Shown here: piece after piece, positions 17,835-26,443 of the stretch
Layout of the letters: each line of letters begins with the position of its first letter
How positions within the stretch are numbered: the first letter of the stretch is position 1
Assembly: GCA_041389725.1 (NCBI GenBank)
Contig: JAWKRG010000002.1
Location: 992,001-1,056,000 of the forward strand
Origin: Polyangiaceae bacterium
GTDB taxonomy: Bacteria > Myxococcota_A > Polyangia > Polyangiales > Polyangiaceae
Length of the DNA stretch: 64,000 nucleotides
Reading direction: 5' to 3'
Made by a program: the position numbers and the translations under genes
The notes under the pieces: generated by a model
What the model was told of the DNA's origin: nothing
What the model saw: the letters and a program-made list of their open reading frames with translations, nothing else
Database searches by the model: none

Positions 17835-19367
17835 ATGAACACCTCAATGCCAGCTCGGCTGGCCGTGGGGGTGCTGGTCAGTGCCGCGTCTGCGGCTGCA
17901 GCCGACGGCGGGCTTCCAGACCTCACGGTCAGTGAGATAACGCTCAGCCACGACAAGGCGGCGCCCGACACCGTGGTCGGCGTCACGTTTTCGGTGAAGA
18001 ACCAAGGCAACGCTGATGCGGGACCCTTTCGGATTGCCATCTATCACAGTGATGGTCTGGTCGTACCCACCCGCGGCAACGTCACACGCATTGGTGCAAT
18101 GCGTTCATACCTAGGAATCGCCCGCGGCCAGAGCGAGACGTTTCGCATCAACGTGCGTCTTCCCCCGTGCACCGACTGCAAGCCCGGGAGCATCTACGCC
18201 TACGCCGACGCCTGGGGCAACGTGCTGGAAAGCTCGGGCTACAACAACTTCAAGGCGGCCGCCATCGACGTGTCCACGCGCTACCGACCCAACCTGCGCG
18301 TCAGCAACGTCTCGCTTGCGCCCGACCGTGGCGCCATCGGCAAGATGGCCACCCTGGGCGCAAAGCTGACCAATGACTCGGCTTACGTGGCCTATGGGCC
18401 CGTGAAGCTCGGCATCTACTGCTCGCGAGACTTCTCGGTGGATGCGCGCGACACGCTGTTGCAGACCTTCACGCACGTGCTGCTCGGTCCAGGGCAGTCC
18501 GTCGCGGTAAACAAGATCTTTCGCGTCGACCCTGCCTGCGCGGTTCACGGACAGCACACCCAGATCGGGCTGTTGGCGGACTTCGACGACTCCATCATCG
18601 AAACCGACGAAGGCGACAATGGGCAGCTAGCTCCCTACTGGGTATTGCGAGCACCCGACGTCACTCCCGGCGTCGTCGCCATCGAGCCGAGGTCTGGCAC
18701 TCCCGGAACGCCCGTGGTGGTTTCCTTCACCGCGACCAATGCCGGTTCGATGCCGGTGGGGCCAGTGGAAGTGGGCGTCTACATGGGCAAATCCCCCAAC
18801 ATCACCGTCAAGGATCGCCGCTTTGCGGGGCGTACGCTGGCCAGCCTGCCACCGGGCAAGACCACGATGACCCTGCAAGACGACCTGTTCGTGCCCGATC
18901 TGCCAAGCGGGACCTACTACGTTGGCGTGATCGTCGACGAGAAGGGCGAAGCGGGAGAACTGCGCGAGCACAACAACGAGAAGACGGTCCCCTTCCGGCT
19001 CGTTCGCCCCAATCTGACGGATCGCTTCTTCTTCGTAGACCAGAGCAAGGTTCGTCCCGGGCAGGTGATCGACGTACGCTTCAGCCTACGCAACCTGGGC
19101 CTGGACGCCGCGGGAGCATTTCGAGTCGGGTTCTACTATTCCGACGACCCGCGCTACGACGCGAGTGACACCCGCGTGGGCACCTGGGCCTTCCAGAAGC
19201 TGGGCAAAGGGGACGAGCGCGCGGAACACAAGCTGCAGGTGACCATCCCCGCTCGAGCACGTTCGGGCTACCACTACCTGATCATGGTGACCGACGACGA
19301 CAACGAGGTCGTCGAGACGGACGAGCTGGACAACTTCACGCTGCGGCCTCTGCTGGTGGAGCGCTGA
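17835..19367 (+). CDS. exported protein with about four CARDB domains
   Basis: 510 residues from the ATG at 17835, which has AAGG upstream and a signal peptide (ending SAASAAAADGG). A longer GTG frame from 17703 would add 44 polar residues. The mature part is at least four repeats of the CARDB (cell-adhesion related, Ig-like) type: PDLTVSEITLSHDKAAPDTV, RPNLRVSNVSLAPDRGAIGK, PGVVAIEPRSGTPGTPVV and PNLTDRFFFVDQSKVRPGQ. Each has a V-x-x-F/L-x-N-x-G core and ends with an E-x-x-E-x-N-N-x type hairpin. It is probably a secreted or surface adhesion protein. No anchor or catalytic domain is visible. Confidence 0.85.
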   Translation: MNTSMPARLAVGVLVSAASAAAADGGLPDLTVSEITLSHDKAAPDTVVGVTFSVKNQGNADAGPFRIAIYHSDGLVVPTRGNVTRIGAMRSYLGIARGQSETFRINVRLPPCTDCKPGSIYAYADAWGNVLESSGYNNFKAAAIDVSTRYRPNLRVSNVSLAPDRGAIGKMATLGAKLTNDSAYVAYGPVKLGIYCSRDFSVDARDTLLQTFTHVLLGPGQSVAVNKIFRVDPACAVHGQHTQIGLLADFDDSIIETDEGDNGQLAPYWVLRAPDVTPGVVAIEPRSGTPGTPVVVSFTATNAGSMPVGPVEVGVYMGKSPNITVKDRRFAGRTLASLPPGKTTMTLQDDLFVPDLPSGTYYVGVIVDEKGEAGELREHNNEKTVPFRLVRPNLTDRFFFVDQSKVRPGQVIDVRFSLRNLGLDAAGAFRVGFYYSDDPRYDASDTRVGTWAFQKLGKGDERAEHKLQVTIPARARSGYHYLIMVTDDDNEVVETDELDNFTLRPLLVER

Positions 19368-19386
19368 GGCCTTCGGCCGGCTCAGC
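19363..19386. terminator. stem-loop at convergent gene ends
   Basis: Arms GCTGAG / CTCAGC, with an inner GGCC-TTC-GGCC hairpin, span the stop of the CARDB gene and the stop of the convergent glycosyltransferase gene. The stem is bulged and lacks a T-run, so it is a weak candidate terminator for both genes. Confidence 0.35.
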
Positions 19387-20506
19387 CCGGGTACTTGCCC
19401 AGAGCGGGTGACGACAGCACGTTGGGTTCGTCTTCCTCACGGCTGCGACGCAGGACCAGTTCGTCCAAGCAGTCCAGGAGCATGCGGTTGTCATGGCGCT
19501 GGTACTGCTCGAGGGACGCGCTGTATCCGTCGAGTTTGCTCAGGAAGTCCTCGATGCGATCACGGCTCAAACGCCGTACCCAGGCGCCGTACCCCAAGTC
19601 CGCCAGGTAGCGAGCGTTGAGCTCTTGTTCGTATTGGGCCTCTATGGGAACGCTGAGCATTGGCACGTGCAAGCTCACGGCCTCGCTCATCAAAGAAAAG
19701 CCGCCGCCCGCGATTACCGCGCGGGCGGTGCGCAAATCGTCGACGAAACCCTGCTCGGAGAAGGCGCACAGCGTCACGTTGCCGTCGACTCCCTCCTTGC
19801 CCATGCCGTAGACGCGAAAGCGGTGGGGCAAGGTCTTCAAAGTCGGGATCAGAGCTTCGTTGGCAGCAGAGGTCTGATACACCAGCACGTGCGACCCCGG
19901 CTCGCGCTTGGCCGCCAAGATCTCGGGGCGCAAGATCGGCGGCAGCAGCGTAGTGCGCTTCTTGCGCACAGGGGGGAAGAAGAAGCTCGTCACCAAGTAG
20001 TGGTAGGCGCCAGGCAGCTTGATCTTCACTGCCAGTTTCGCGAGGGCGTAGTCGTAGCCCTTGCTCCCGATGACCCGCTTGTCGTGTTTGCAGCGATTGA
20101 TGACCTGCATGTTGTCGATGCTGATCACCGGCAAGAAATGATTCAACGCGTAGAGTGCTGCCCAACTCTCGAAGTCGCTGATCACGAGCTCTGGTTCGAA
20201 CTCCTGCTCGGCCACGCGGCGGTAGACGGCGATGTTCTTCTTGATGCCCTTGGGCGCGCTGCGCAGATTCTCGAAGAGGCTCTCGCTGCGGTCGACGCGG
20301 TTATCGAAGTAGCGCAGCGTGAGCCCGTGTATCTCCTCTACGGAGATGTTCTGAAAAGGAGCCAGTCGTTCCAGCAAGAACTTGTGAGCGCGCCCCGACA
20401 CGACCACCTTGATGCGATGCCCCGCTCGTGCCAGGTGCTCGAGCACCACGCGACTGCGCGTCGCGTGGCCCATTCCCTCCCCGACTACCCCGTACAAGAT
20501 GCGCAT
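19382..20506 (-). CDS. glycosyltransferase of the MJ1255/VC2487 type
   Basis: 374 residues from the ATG at 20506. Its first residues, MRILYGVVGEGMGHATRS, form the GT-B nucleotide-sugar fold entry with a Gly-rich loop. The C-terminal half has the donor-binding signature VIAGGGFSLMSEAVSLHVPMLSVP, typical of UDP-glycosyltransferases (GG-x-S-x-x-x-E). The family (MurG/UGT-related) is of uncertain substrate; members are thought to act on lipid or polysaccharide acceptors in the cytoplasm. It is divergent from yhbY with about 85 bases between, and ends at a shared stem-loop with the CARDB gene. Confidence 0.85.
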   Translation of the reverse strand: MRILYGVVGEGMGHATRSRVVLEHLARAGHRIKVVVSGRAHKFLLERLAPFQNISVEEIHGLTLRYFDNRVDRSESLFENLRSAPKGIKKNIAVYRRVAEQEFEPELVISDFESWAALYALNHFLPVISIDNMQVINRCKHDKRVIGSKGYDYALAKLAVKIKLPGAYHYLVTSFFFPPVRKKRTTLLPPILRPEILAAKREPGSHVLVYQTSAANEALIPTLKTLPHRFRVYGMGKEGVDGNVTLCAFSEQGFVDDLRTARAVIAGGGFSLMSEAVSLHVPMLSVPIEAQYEQELNARYLADLGYGAWVRRLSRDRIEDFLSKLDGYSASLEQYQRHDNRMLLDCLDELVLRRSREEDEPNVLSSPALGKYPG

Positions 20507-20590
20507 GACGGGGCTCAGCCTATCGGCACCTGGCGCGGCCGTCACCTTGCCGGCAGTCCTGCTCTACTCGGGCCTGTGGTATGAGCAGCC

Positions 20591-20938
20591 GTGGCTCGGC
20601 GTCCCCCCACCCTCACCGGCAAGCAGCGCAGTCATTTGCGTGCCCTGGCCCATGCCCTCAAGCCCATCGTGCAGATCGGCCAGAAGGGATTGACCGCGGG
20701 TGTGACCCAGGAGCTCAGCGCGGCACTGGAAACCCACGAGCTGGTCAAGGTCAAGCTGGACTCGGATCGCGCTCGGGAGGCGGAGGAGCTGCTCATCGCG
20801 CTGGAACGGGACGCCGAGTGCCACGTCGTGCAGCACATCGGCCGAACCTTCGTCGTCTACCGCATGCGCGAGCGCGACCCCACCATCGTGCTGCCGGCGC
20901 GTCGGCGGCCTCGTGCCGGCCGAAGCGGCGAAGACTAG
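20591..20938 (+). CDS. yhbY: YhbY/CRM-domain RNA-binding protein
   Basis: 115 residues, starting at a GTG. The CRM fold signature is clear: LTGKQRSHLRALAHALKPIVQIGQKGLT (split here over the GxxG-type loop GQKG), ELVKVKLD, and VVQHIGRTFVVYR. YhbY-family proteins bind RNA and associate with pre-50S ribosomal subunits. The C-terminal tail is Arg-rich (PARRRPRAGR). A long inverted repeat overlaps its stop codon. It is followed by uspA and orn on the same strand. Confidence 0.92.
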   Translation: MARRPPTLTGKQRSHLRALAHALKPIVQIGQKGLTAGVTQELSAALETHELVKVKLDSDRAREAEELLIALERDAECHVVQHIGRTFVVYRMRERDPTIVLPARRRPRAGRSGED

Positions 20939-20987
20939 TGCTGCGTCGCGATCCTGGTACCACGACGCGGGGTAGCCACAGCACTAG
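20935..20987. repeat. inverted repeat / stem-loop at the end of yhbY
   Basis: Arms CTAGTGCTG (20935-20943) and CAGCACTAG (20979-20987) are perfect complements. A second inner pair CGTCG (20944-20948) / CGACG (20963-20967) can extend the stem. It overlaps the yhbY stop codon. There is no T-run, so it may be a terminator, an RNA-processing site or a protein-binding palindrome. Confidence 0.5.
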
Positions 20988-21061
20988 CGGGTTCTCGAAG
21001 CGAGTCCGGGGTACCCAGAAACCGGCAGAGCGCAACCGAGATCTGCTCTATGCTCGGAGCC

Positions 21062-21526
21062 ATGAGCCAGCTGGTAGTCGGTGTGGACTTTTCCCACCTG
21101 TCTCCCCTCGTGGTGAGCACCGCGCTCGGAATCGCGGAGAGCCGCCCCGAGGTGCAAATCCACGTGGTGCACGTTGCGAAGAACCTCGGCGCGCAGGTAC
21201 GACTCGACTTGCCCGACGGGGAGCGTGTGCTCGCGCCGCAAGAAGCCGCGGCGTACCTGGCGGACTACACGGCGCGAGCACTGCAGTCGCGCGGTGGTCC
21301 GACGGCAGCGAGCAAGGAGCGTGTGACTACGCATCTGCGCGTCGGCACGCCGTCGACGGAAGTCGTGGAGCTGGCGGCCGAACTCGACGCGGACTTGATC
21401 GTGGTGGGCACGGAAGGAACGACCGGGGTCGAACGCTTCCTGCTGGGCTCCACGGCAGAAAACGTAGTGCGCAAAGCGGGCTGCCCGGTGTGGGTCGTGC
21501 GTGAGAAAGGCGCAAGCGAGACATGA
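21062..21526 (+). CDS. universal stress protein (UspA family)
   Basis: 154 residues from the ATG at 21062. The Rossmann-like fold starts MSQLVVGVDFSHLSP. The ATP-binding signature is intact: VVGTEGTTGVERFLLGSTAENVVRKAGCPVW (G-x2-G-x9-G-S/T). The protein is probably cytoplasmic and ATP-binding. Its end overlaps the start of the oligoribonuclease gene by ATGA, so the two are translationally coupled. Confidence 0.9.
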   Translation: MSQLVVGVDFSHLSPLVVSTALGIAESRPEVQIHVVHVAKNLGAQVRLDLPDGERVLAPQEAAAYLADYTARALQSRGGPTAASKERVTTHLRVGTPSTEVVELAAELDADLIVVGTEGTTGVERFLLGSTAENVVRKAGCPVWVVREKGASET

Positions 21527-22080
21527 GCAAGTCGAAACGCAAGCAGAGTCCCAGCAACCTGGCCTGGTTGGACCTGGAAATGACGGGACTGGATCCCCAG
21601 CACGACGTCATCCTGCAAGCCGCCCTGATCATCACGAATGCCAAGCTCGAACCCTTGGAAGAGTTCGTATGCGACGTCTGGCAGCCGGAGGCGGCCTTGG
21701 AGCGCATGACGCCCTTCGTGCGCGAGATGCACGAAAAGACAGGGCTCTTGGCGCGGCTATCCAAGTCCAACAAGGACACCGGCTTCACGGAAAAGCTGCT
21801 GCTCGAGCGCGTCGCTGGTTGGTGTCAATACCCCGCGGTGCTGTGCGGGAACAGCATCGGTCAGGACAAGCGTTTCGTCGAACGCTACATGCCCGGCCTG
21901 GCGGGCTACCTGAGCTACCGAATCGTCGACGTCAGCTCCTTGAAGGTGCTCGCGGGGCTCTGGTATGGCGACGCTGCCGCCTATCAAAAGCCCGAAGAGG
22001 GGGCTCACGACGCACTCTTCGACATCAAACAAAGCATAGCGGAGCTGGCCCACTACCGAGCACGGCTGTTCCGCGACTAG
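21523..22080 (+). CDS. orn: oligoribonuclease (DEDDh 3'-5' exoribonuclease)
   Basis: 185 residues, normal length for Orn. Catalytic residues can be read: LAWLDLEMTGLD (Asp17, Glu19), GNSIGQDKRF (Asp115) and HDALFDIKQSI (His162, Asp167). Orn degrades RNA dinucleotides, including pGpG from c-di-GMP breakdown, to mononucleotides in the cytoplasm. The start overlaps the uspA-family stop by ATGA. Confidence 0.95.
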   Translation: MSKSKRKQSPSNLAWLDLEMTGLDPQHDVILQAALIITNAKLEPLEEFVCDVWQPEAALERMTPFVREMHEKTGLLARLSKSNKDTGFTEKLLLERVAGWCQYPAVLCGNSIGQDKRFVERYMPGLAGYLSYRIVDVSSLKVLAGLWYGDAAAYQKPEEGAHDALFDIKQSIAELAHYRARLFRD

Positions 22081-22188
22081 GGCGACAGGCGGCCACGGCA
22101 ACGCACACCGCGCGGGCGCGCTGACAGCCGCGTTCAGCCTGCTCGACCGGACTGGCACGCTCGTGAGCTTGGCGCTATCGTCGGTGCC

Positions 22189-23253
22189 GTGGCGGAGGGT
22201 CGGAAGCTGTGGTGTGTGGTAGGCCTGGTCGCCGCGCTGAGCTGTGCTCAGAGCGAGGGTGTTGGCCCGTCCGGTAGAACCGGAGGCAGCGCCGGCGTCG
22301 ACGCCAGCGCGGGCGGGGGTAGCAGCGGCGCATCCGGAAGTTCGAGTGGTGGCGTCGCGGGCGGCGGTGGCAACGAGACAGGAGGCACCAGCGGTGCCAC
22401 CGGCGGCAGCGCGGGGCTGGGCGGCGCGACGGGCGGCAGCAGCGGCATGGGCGGCACTGCTACGGGCGGGACCGGCGGAGCAACGGGCGGGACTGGCGGC
22501 ACCACGGGTGGCACGGGCGGAAGCACCGGTGGCAGCGGCGGCAGTGGCGGCAGCGGTGGCAGCGGCGGCGCAGCCACGGGCGGCAGCGGCGGCTTCGGCG
22601 GCTGCGCAGTCGCAAGCTACGACTTCACAAGCTGCCCCTCGGGATTCACAGCCGCTGGCACCAACAATGACTGGGCCTGTGGAGCTCCCACGGCCGGCCC
22701 GGGAAGCGATCACACGGGCACTGGCAACTCCGCTTGGGGCACGACCCTGGGCGGCAACTCCAAGACCTGCGCGGATGCGACGCTCACCTCACCGGAGATC
22801 GACCTGAGCGCCTATTCGGGACAGGCCGTTCGCATCCAGTATTGGCAGTGGCACGACTTCCGCGCTTGCGATCCCGGGGGCTTGCTTGGCCTCTGTGGCC
22901 TGCCTTGTACCCTGGACAAGAGCACCTATTCGGGCGGGCTGGTGGAGGTTCACGACGGCAGCACCTGGCAAAAGGTCACGCCAACTACCGGCTACGATAC
23001 GAGCGCCATCGACTGCTACTACGTCAACTCCGACGGCGGCGTGACCTGTTCGCCCTGCGCCCTCGATTCTCAGAAGGGATTCGCCGGCAAGACCAGCGGC
23101 TGGGAAGCGGTGGAGATCGACGTCTCGAGCTACACGCACAGCAAGTTCCGCCTGCGCTTTCACTTCGCCAGCTACGCGTCGGATCCCTGTCATCCGGCTA
23201 CCGCGGGCTGGTACGTCGACGACGTGCGCGTCGCGAAGATGTCGTGCCCCTGA
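22189..23253 (+). CDS. Gly/Ser-rich lipoprotein with a C-terminal beta-sandwich-like domain
   Basis: 354 residues starting at a GTG. A lipoprotein signal ends VAALSC, then about 110 residues of GGSGG/GGTGG repeats form a flexible spacer. The C-terminal domain (about residues 140-354) begins CAVASYDFTSCPSGFTA and contains GTTLGGNSKTCADATLTSPEIDLSAYSG and FRLRFHFASYASDPC...GWYVDDVRV. The ending W-Y-V-D-D-V-x-V and the L-T-S-P-x-I-D-L-S segment are typical of MAM/immune-inhibitor-A-like jelly-roll modules of secreted bacterial proteins. Probable role: ligand binding at the cell surface. No catalytic residues are seen. Confidence 0.8.
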   Translation: MAEGRKLWCVVGLVAALSCAQSEGVGPSGRTGGSAGVDASAGGGSSGASGSSSGGVAGGGGNETGGTSGATGGSAGLGGATGGSSGMGGTATGGTGGATGGTGGTTGGTGGSTGGSGGSGGSGGSGGAATGGSGGFGGCAVASYDFTSCPSGFTAAGTNNDWACGAPTAGPGSDHTGTGNSAWGTTLGGNSKTCADATLTSPEIDLSAYSGQAVRIQYWQWHDFRACDPGGLLGLCGLPCTLDKSTYSGGLVEVHDGSTWQKVTPTTGYDTSAIDCYYVNSDGGVTCSPCALDSQKGFAGKTSGWEAVEIDVSSYTHSKFRLRFHFASYASDPCHPATAGWYVDDVRVAKMSCP

Positions 23254-23262
23254 GCAACTGGC

Positions 23263-23850
23263 TCACGGAGAGATGAGCTGGCTGGGGCAACCCGAAACCA
23301 GATTCTCGTCGTTGTCGTCGTTGATGTTGAGCCACCACACGGCGACAGCCGTGTCCTGGTTGCTGAGGGGACGACTCGAGTCCGACAAGTTGGAACGATG
23401 AGTCACGACCAACATCAGCTGACGACAGCCTGGCTGCAGCGGCGGCACTTGCCAAGTCATCTGGACGTTGCGCTCTTGGTCGTAGGTCCCAGGTGGAAGG
23501 AACACCAGGGGTGCCTGCACGGCTTCCGTGTCCAGGTCGTAGTCGACGTACAGGCGCGCGATCAGCTCGTCCCCCGCCCGATCTTCGGAGCGTACTGGTA
23601 CGTTGATATCGACGCGCGTCCCTGAATTGACCCGTATCACACTGTTGACCAAGGGCAGCGCATCGAGCAAGACCAGCAGTGGCGGCGTCTGGGCGGGACT
23701 CTCGTATTGAGGCGGATCCGACACGACGCAACTCGTGAACACGGCGCCGGCCATGGCAAGGCTCGCCACGCCACGGCGCGCGAAGAGCGCGACCCCCGAC
23801 GACGCAGTGTCGCCGTGCCGCTGGGGGCGATGTCGCTCACGGCCCGTCAT
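23263..23850 (-). CDS. probable lipoprotein of unknown function
   Basis: 195 residues. A long Arg-rich N-terminal stretch precedes a hydrophobic segment ending FTSC (about residue 41); starting at a later in-frame codon would give a better-sized signal. The rest has beta-strand character (INVPVRSEDRAGDELIARLYVDYD, QMTWQVPPLQPGCRQLMLVV) and a conserved-looking ending TAVAVWWLNIND. I do not recognise a family, although similar short lipoproteins are common in Polyangiales. It converges on the Gly-rich lipoprotein gene with 9 bases between. Confidence 0.65.
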   Translation of the reverse strand: MTGRERHRPQRHGDTASSGVALFARRGVASLAMAGAVFTSCVVSDPPQYESPAQTPPLLVLLDALPLVNSVIRVNSGTRVDINVPVRSEDRAGDELIARLYVDYDLDTEAVQAPLVFLPPGTYDQERNVQMTWQVPPLQPGCRQLMLVVTHRSNLSDSSRPLSNQDTAVAVWWLNINDDNDENLVSGCPSQLISP

Positions 23851-23914
23851 GGCTCCTGCTCTCCGCTGAGCAAGCTAGCATCCCGATCCCGCCGCCGCCG
23901 ACAATTCTGCCGCC

Positions 23915-25339
23915 TCAACAAGCACCGTGGCCCAGGGCTGGAAACACTTTTCCGGGATTGAGCAGCCCGGCAGGGTCGAACACTCGCTTGAGGTCGCGCT
24001 GCAGGGCGATGAGTTCCGCGGACTGCTCGAGCCCCAGGTAGGGCGCCTTCAGAATTCCGATGCCGTGCTCGCCACTGAGAGTGCCGCCGAGTTCCACCAC
24101 CGCGCGGAACAGGGCTTCGATGCAGGCATCCACACGCGGCAACTCGTCGTCGTGATCCCACAGGAAGTTGACGTGCAGATTGCCATCTCCGGCGTGACCG
24201 TAGGTCAGACTGCGGATGCGATTGTCCTCGCTGATGCGATCGACACGGTCGAGCAACTCCACCACCCGTTGGCGCCCCACGACCACGTCCTCGGCCAGCT
24301 TGTGACGCGCCATGCGACGTACCGAAAGGCTCATCTCGCGGCGCGCACTCCACAGCTTCTCACGCTGACCCGCGTCTTGGGCCACGAGCACGCTGAGCGC
24401 ACCTTCACACGCCGCTGCCACGCGCTCTGCCTGAGCTTCGCACTGTGCAGGTTCACCGTCGACGTCCATGAGCAGCATCGCTCCCGCACCTTCTTCGATC
24501 GCATTCCCCGCGCTTCGCATCGCCTGCAGAGTGTGCCGGTCCAGCAGTTCGATGCAGCGCGGGACCAAGCCCTCGCGTGTCATGCGCGCAACCGCATGCA
24601 CGGAATCCCGGACGCCAGCAAAGAGAGCCATCAACGTCATGACCACGGGCGGCTTGGGGATCAAACGCAAGGTGATGTCCCCGAACACCGCCAGCGTGCC
24701 TTCGCTACCCACGAGCAGACCCGTGACGTCGTAGCCGGTGACGCCTTTGACCGTGCGTCGCCCGACGCTCAAACGCTGCCCGCCAATCAGAAAAGCCTCC
24801 AGCCCCAGCACGTACTGACGGGTGGTGCCGTACTTGAAGGCTCGCGGCCCGCCAGCGTTCTCGGCGACGTTGCCTCCCAAGGCGCAGGTCTCCCAGCTGT
24901 TCGGGTCCGGAGGGTAGAACCAACCTTCGGCCTCCACGGCACGGTGCAGCTCGCCGAGGACTACGCCCGGCCCGACCACGGCAATGCCTTCTTGGCGATC
25001 GATCTCCTTGATCTGATTCATCCCCTCGACAGCGAGGACGATGCCGCCAGCGACGGGCACTGCGCCTCCGCTTCGCCCCGTTCCGCCCGCGCGGGGCGTG
25101 ATGGGAACGCCTGCTTCGCGCGCCACCTGCAACGCGGCCAAGATGTCCTCGGCACCCTTGGCGAGCACCACCGCATCGGGGATTCGTGGCGCGGCTTCGC
25201 TCTCGTCGGCCCCGAAGCGCTCGCAGGCCTCCCGTTCCAAGAGCACCTTGCTCGAGCCCAGGGCACGGTCGAGCAGCAGCCTCAGCTTGTCACGCTGATC
25301 GGGCGAGAGCTCCGGCAGCGGTTCGCGTGAGAGCAACAT
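23915..25339 (-). CDS. glcD: FAD-linked oxidase, GlcD/LldD-type 2-hydroxyacid dehydrogenase
   Basis: 474 residues, typical length for GlcD. FAD-binding-4 domain: PRAGGTGRSGGAVPVAGG and CALGGNVAENAGGPRAFKYG. FAD-oxidase-C domain: YGHAGDGNLHVNFLWD and SGEHGIGILKAPYLG. The protein oxidises a 2-hydroxyacid such as glycolate or D-lactate with a flavin, passing electrons to a membrane or quinone partner. There is no Fe-S domain (as GlcF) within this gene or next to it, so the electron acceptor is unclear. It lies 9 bases downstream of the pirin gene on the same strand. Confidence 0.85.
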   Translation of the reverse strand: MLLSREPLPELSPDQRDKLRLLLDRALGSSKVLLEREACERFGADESEAAPRIPDAVVLAKGAEDILAALQVAREAGVPITPRAGGTGRSGGAVPVAGGIVLAVEGMNQIKEIDRQEGIAVVGPGVVLGELHRAVEAEGWFYPPDPNSWETCALGGNVAENAGGPRAFKYGTTRQYVLGLEAFLIGGQRLSVGRRTVKGVTGYDVTGLLVGSEGTLAVFGDITLRLIPKPPVVMTLMALFAGVRDSVHAVARMTREGLVPRCIELLDRHTLQAMRSAGNAIEEGAGAMLLMDVDGEPAQCEAQAERVAAACEGALSVLVAQDAGQREKLWSARREMSLSVRRMARHKLAEDVVVGRQRVVELLDRVDRISEDNRIRSLTYGHAGDGNLHVNFLWDHDDELPRVDACIEALFRAVVELGGTLSGEHGIGILKAPYLGLEQSAELIALQRDLKRVFDPAGLLNPGKVFPALGHGAC

Positions 25340-25348
25340 GGTTCGCCC

Positions 25349-26305
25349 TCAGCCCTGGACCAGGCGACCGCTGCGGTAGTCGTCGAAGGCCCGTTGCAGC
25401 TCGGCCTCGGTGTTCATCACGAAGGGCCCGCGGCGAACGACCGGCTCGCGCAGCGGACGACCGGCCAACAGCAGCACTCGTGACGGCTCGCTGTCCGCGG
25501 CGAGCTGCACGTCGTCTCCTCCGCCCAGCACGGCGATCTCGCCGCGCGCCACGCTCGTTCCTCGCGCGCCGACCCGCGCGTTGCCCGAGACGCTGTAGAC
25601 GAAGGCGTTGTGATCCGCGGGCAAGGCGTGACTGAACACGGCCCCGGAGCGGAGCTCGACGTCGAGCATCAACGGCTCAGTGTAGATGTCACGCACGGGA
25701 CCACGAGTACCGCCGAACTCCCCTGCCAACACGCGGACGCGCGCTTGCCCTCCGTCTACCTCCGGCACCGCTTGGGGCACGATGTCCTGGTAGCGCGGCT
25801 GGGTCATCTTCAGGCGTGCGGGAAGGTTCACCCACAACTGATAGCCCCACATCAGGCCACTGACTTGTTTGGGCATCTCGGAGTGGATGATCCCTCGACC
25901 CGCCGTCATCCACTGGATGCTGCCAGGCCCCAGGCGGCCATGATTGCCCATGCTGTCGCGATGCTCCATCGCGCCCTGGAGCATGTAGGTCACGGTTTCG
26001 AAGCCACGGTGGGGATGATCGGGAAAGCCTCGGATGTAGTCGTCGGCGCTGTCGCTCCGGAACTCGTCCAGCAGCAGGAAGGGATCGAGCATGTCGAGCG
26101 CCACGTGACCCAGAGCGCGGCGCAAGCGCACGCCCGCTCCATCCATGGTGGCGCGCGACGGCAGGACCACGGTGGCTTCCCGAGTGCGCACGACCGGTGC
26201 GGGGGCAGAGCTCGACGCTGCGTCTTCCCGGCATCCCGTCAGCCAGCCAAGGGGTGCGGCCGCGCCCGCTAGTACGATCTGGCGCCGGGTGAGACTCGAT
26301 ACCAT
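25349..26305 (-). CDS. pirin-family protein with Tat-type lipoprotein signal
   Basis: 318 residues from the ATG at 26305; a longer frame to 26689 would add 128 residues that overlap the divergent gene and is rejected. The N-terminus, SLTRRQIVLAGAAAPLGWLTGC, combines a twin-Arg motif with a lipobox, unusual for pirins, most of which are cytoplasmic. The cupin core is clear: RGFPDHPHRGFETVTYMLQG, HRDSMGNHGRLGPGSIQWMTAGRG and HSEMPKQVSG, with the family's metal-ligand His and Glu. Pirins include quercetin 2,3-dioxygenases. It sits just upstream of the FAD oxidase gene and is probably in one operon with it. Confidence 0.85.
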   Translation of the reverse strand: MVSSLTRRQIVLAGAAAPLGWLTGCREDAASSSAPAPVVRTREATVVLPSRATMDGAGVRLRRALGHVALDMLDPFLLLDEFRSDSADDYIRGFPDHPHRGFETVTYMLQGAMEHRDSMGNHGRLGPGSIQWMTAGRGIIHSEMPKQVSGLMWGYQLWVNLPARLKMTQPRYQDIVPQAVPEVDGGQARVRVLAGEFGGTRGPVRDIYTEPLMLDVELRSGAVFSHALPADHNAFVYSVSGNARVGARGTSVARGEIAVLGGGDDVQLAADSEPSRVLLLAGRPLREPVVRRGPFVMNTEAELQRAFDDYRSGRLVQG

Positions 26306-26443
26306 CGCGACTCCAGTATAGGCGCACGGCTGCGATGCACCAGTAGGCGTCACCGTCGACATTGCTTCGTCATTTCCAGGACTTGAGCAGGAGCGGCGCA
26401 GTGCGAGGAAGGCCCATGCTCCCCAGGACGTAGAAAGGTCGCC

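Noticed and set aside
22240..22600. GGSGG-type repeats in the lipoprotein at 22189
   Set aside because: It is a low-complexity linker found in many lipoproteins of this lineage, not a mobile or regulatory repeat.
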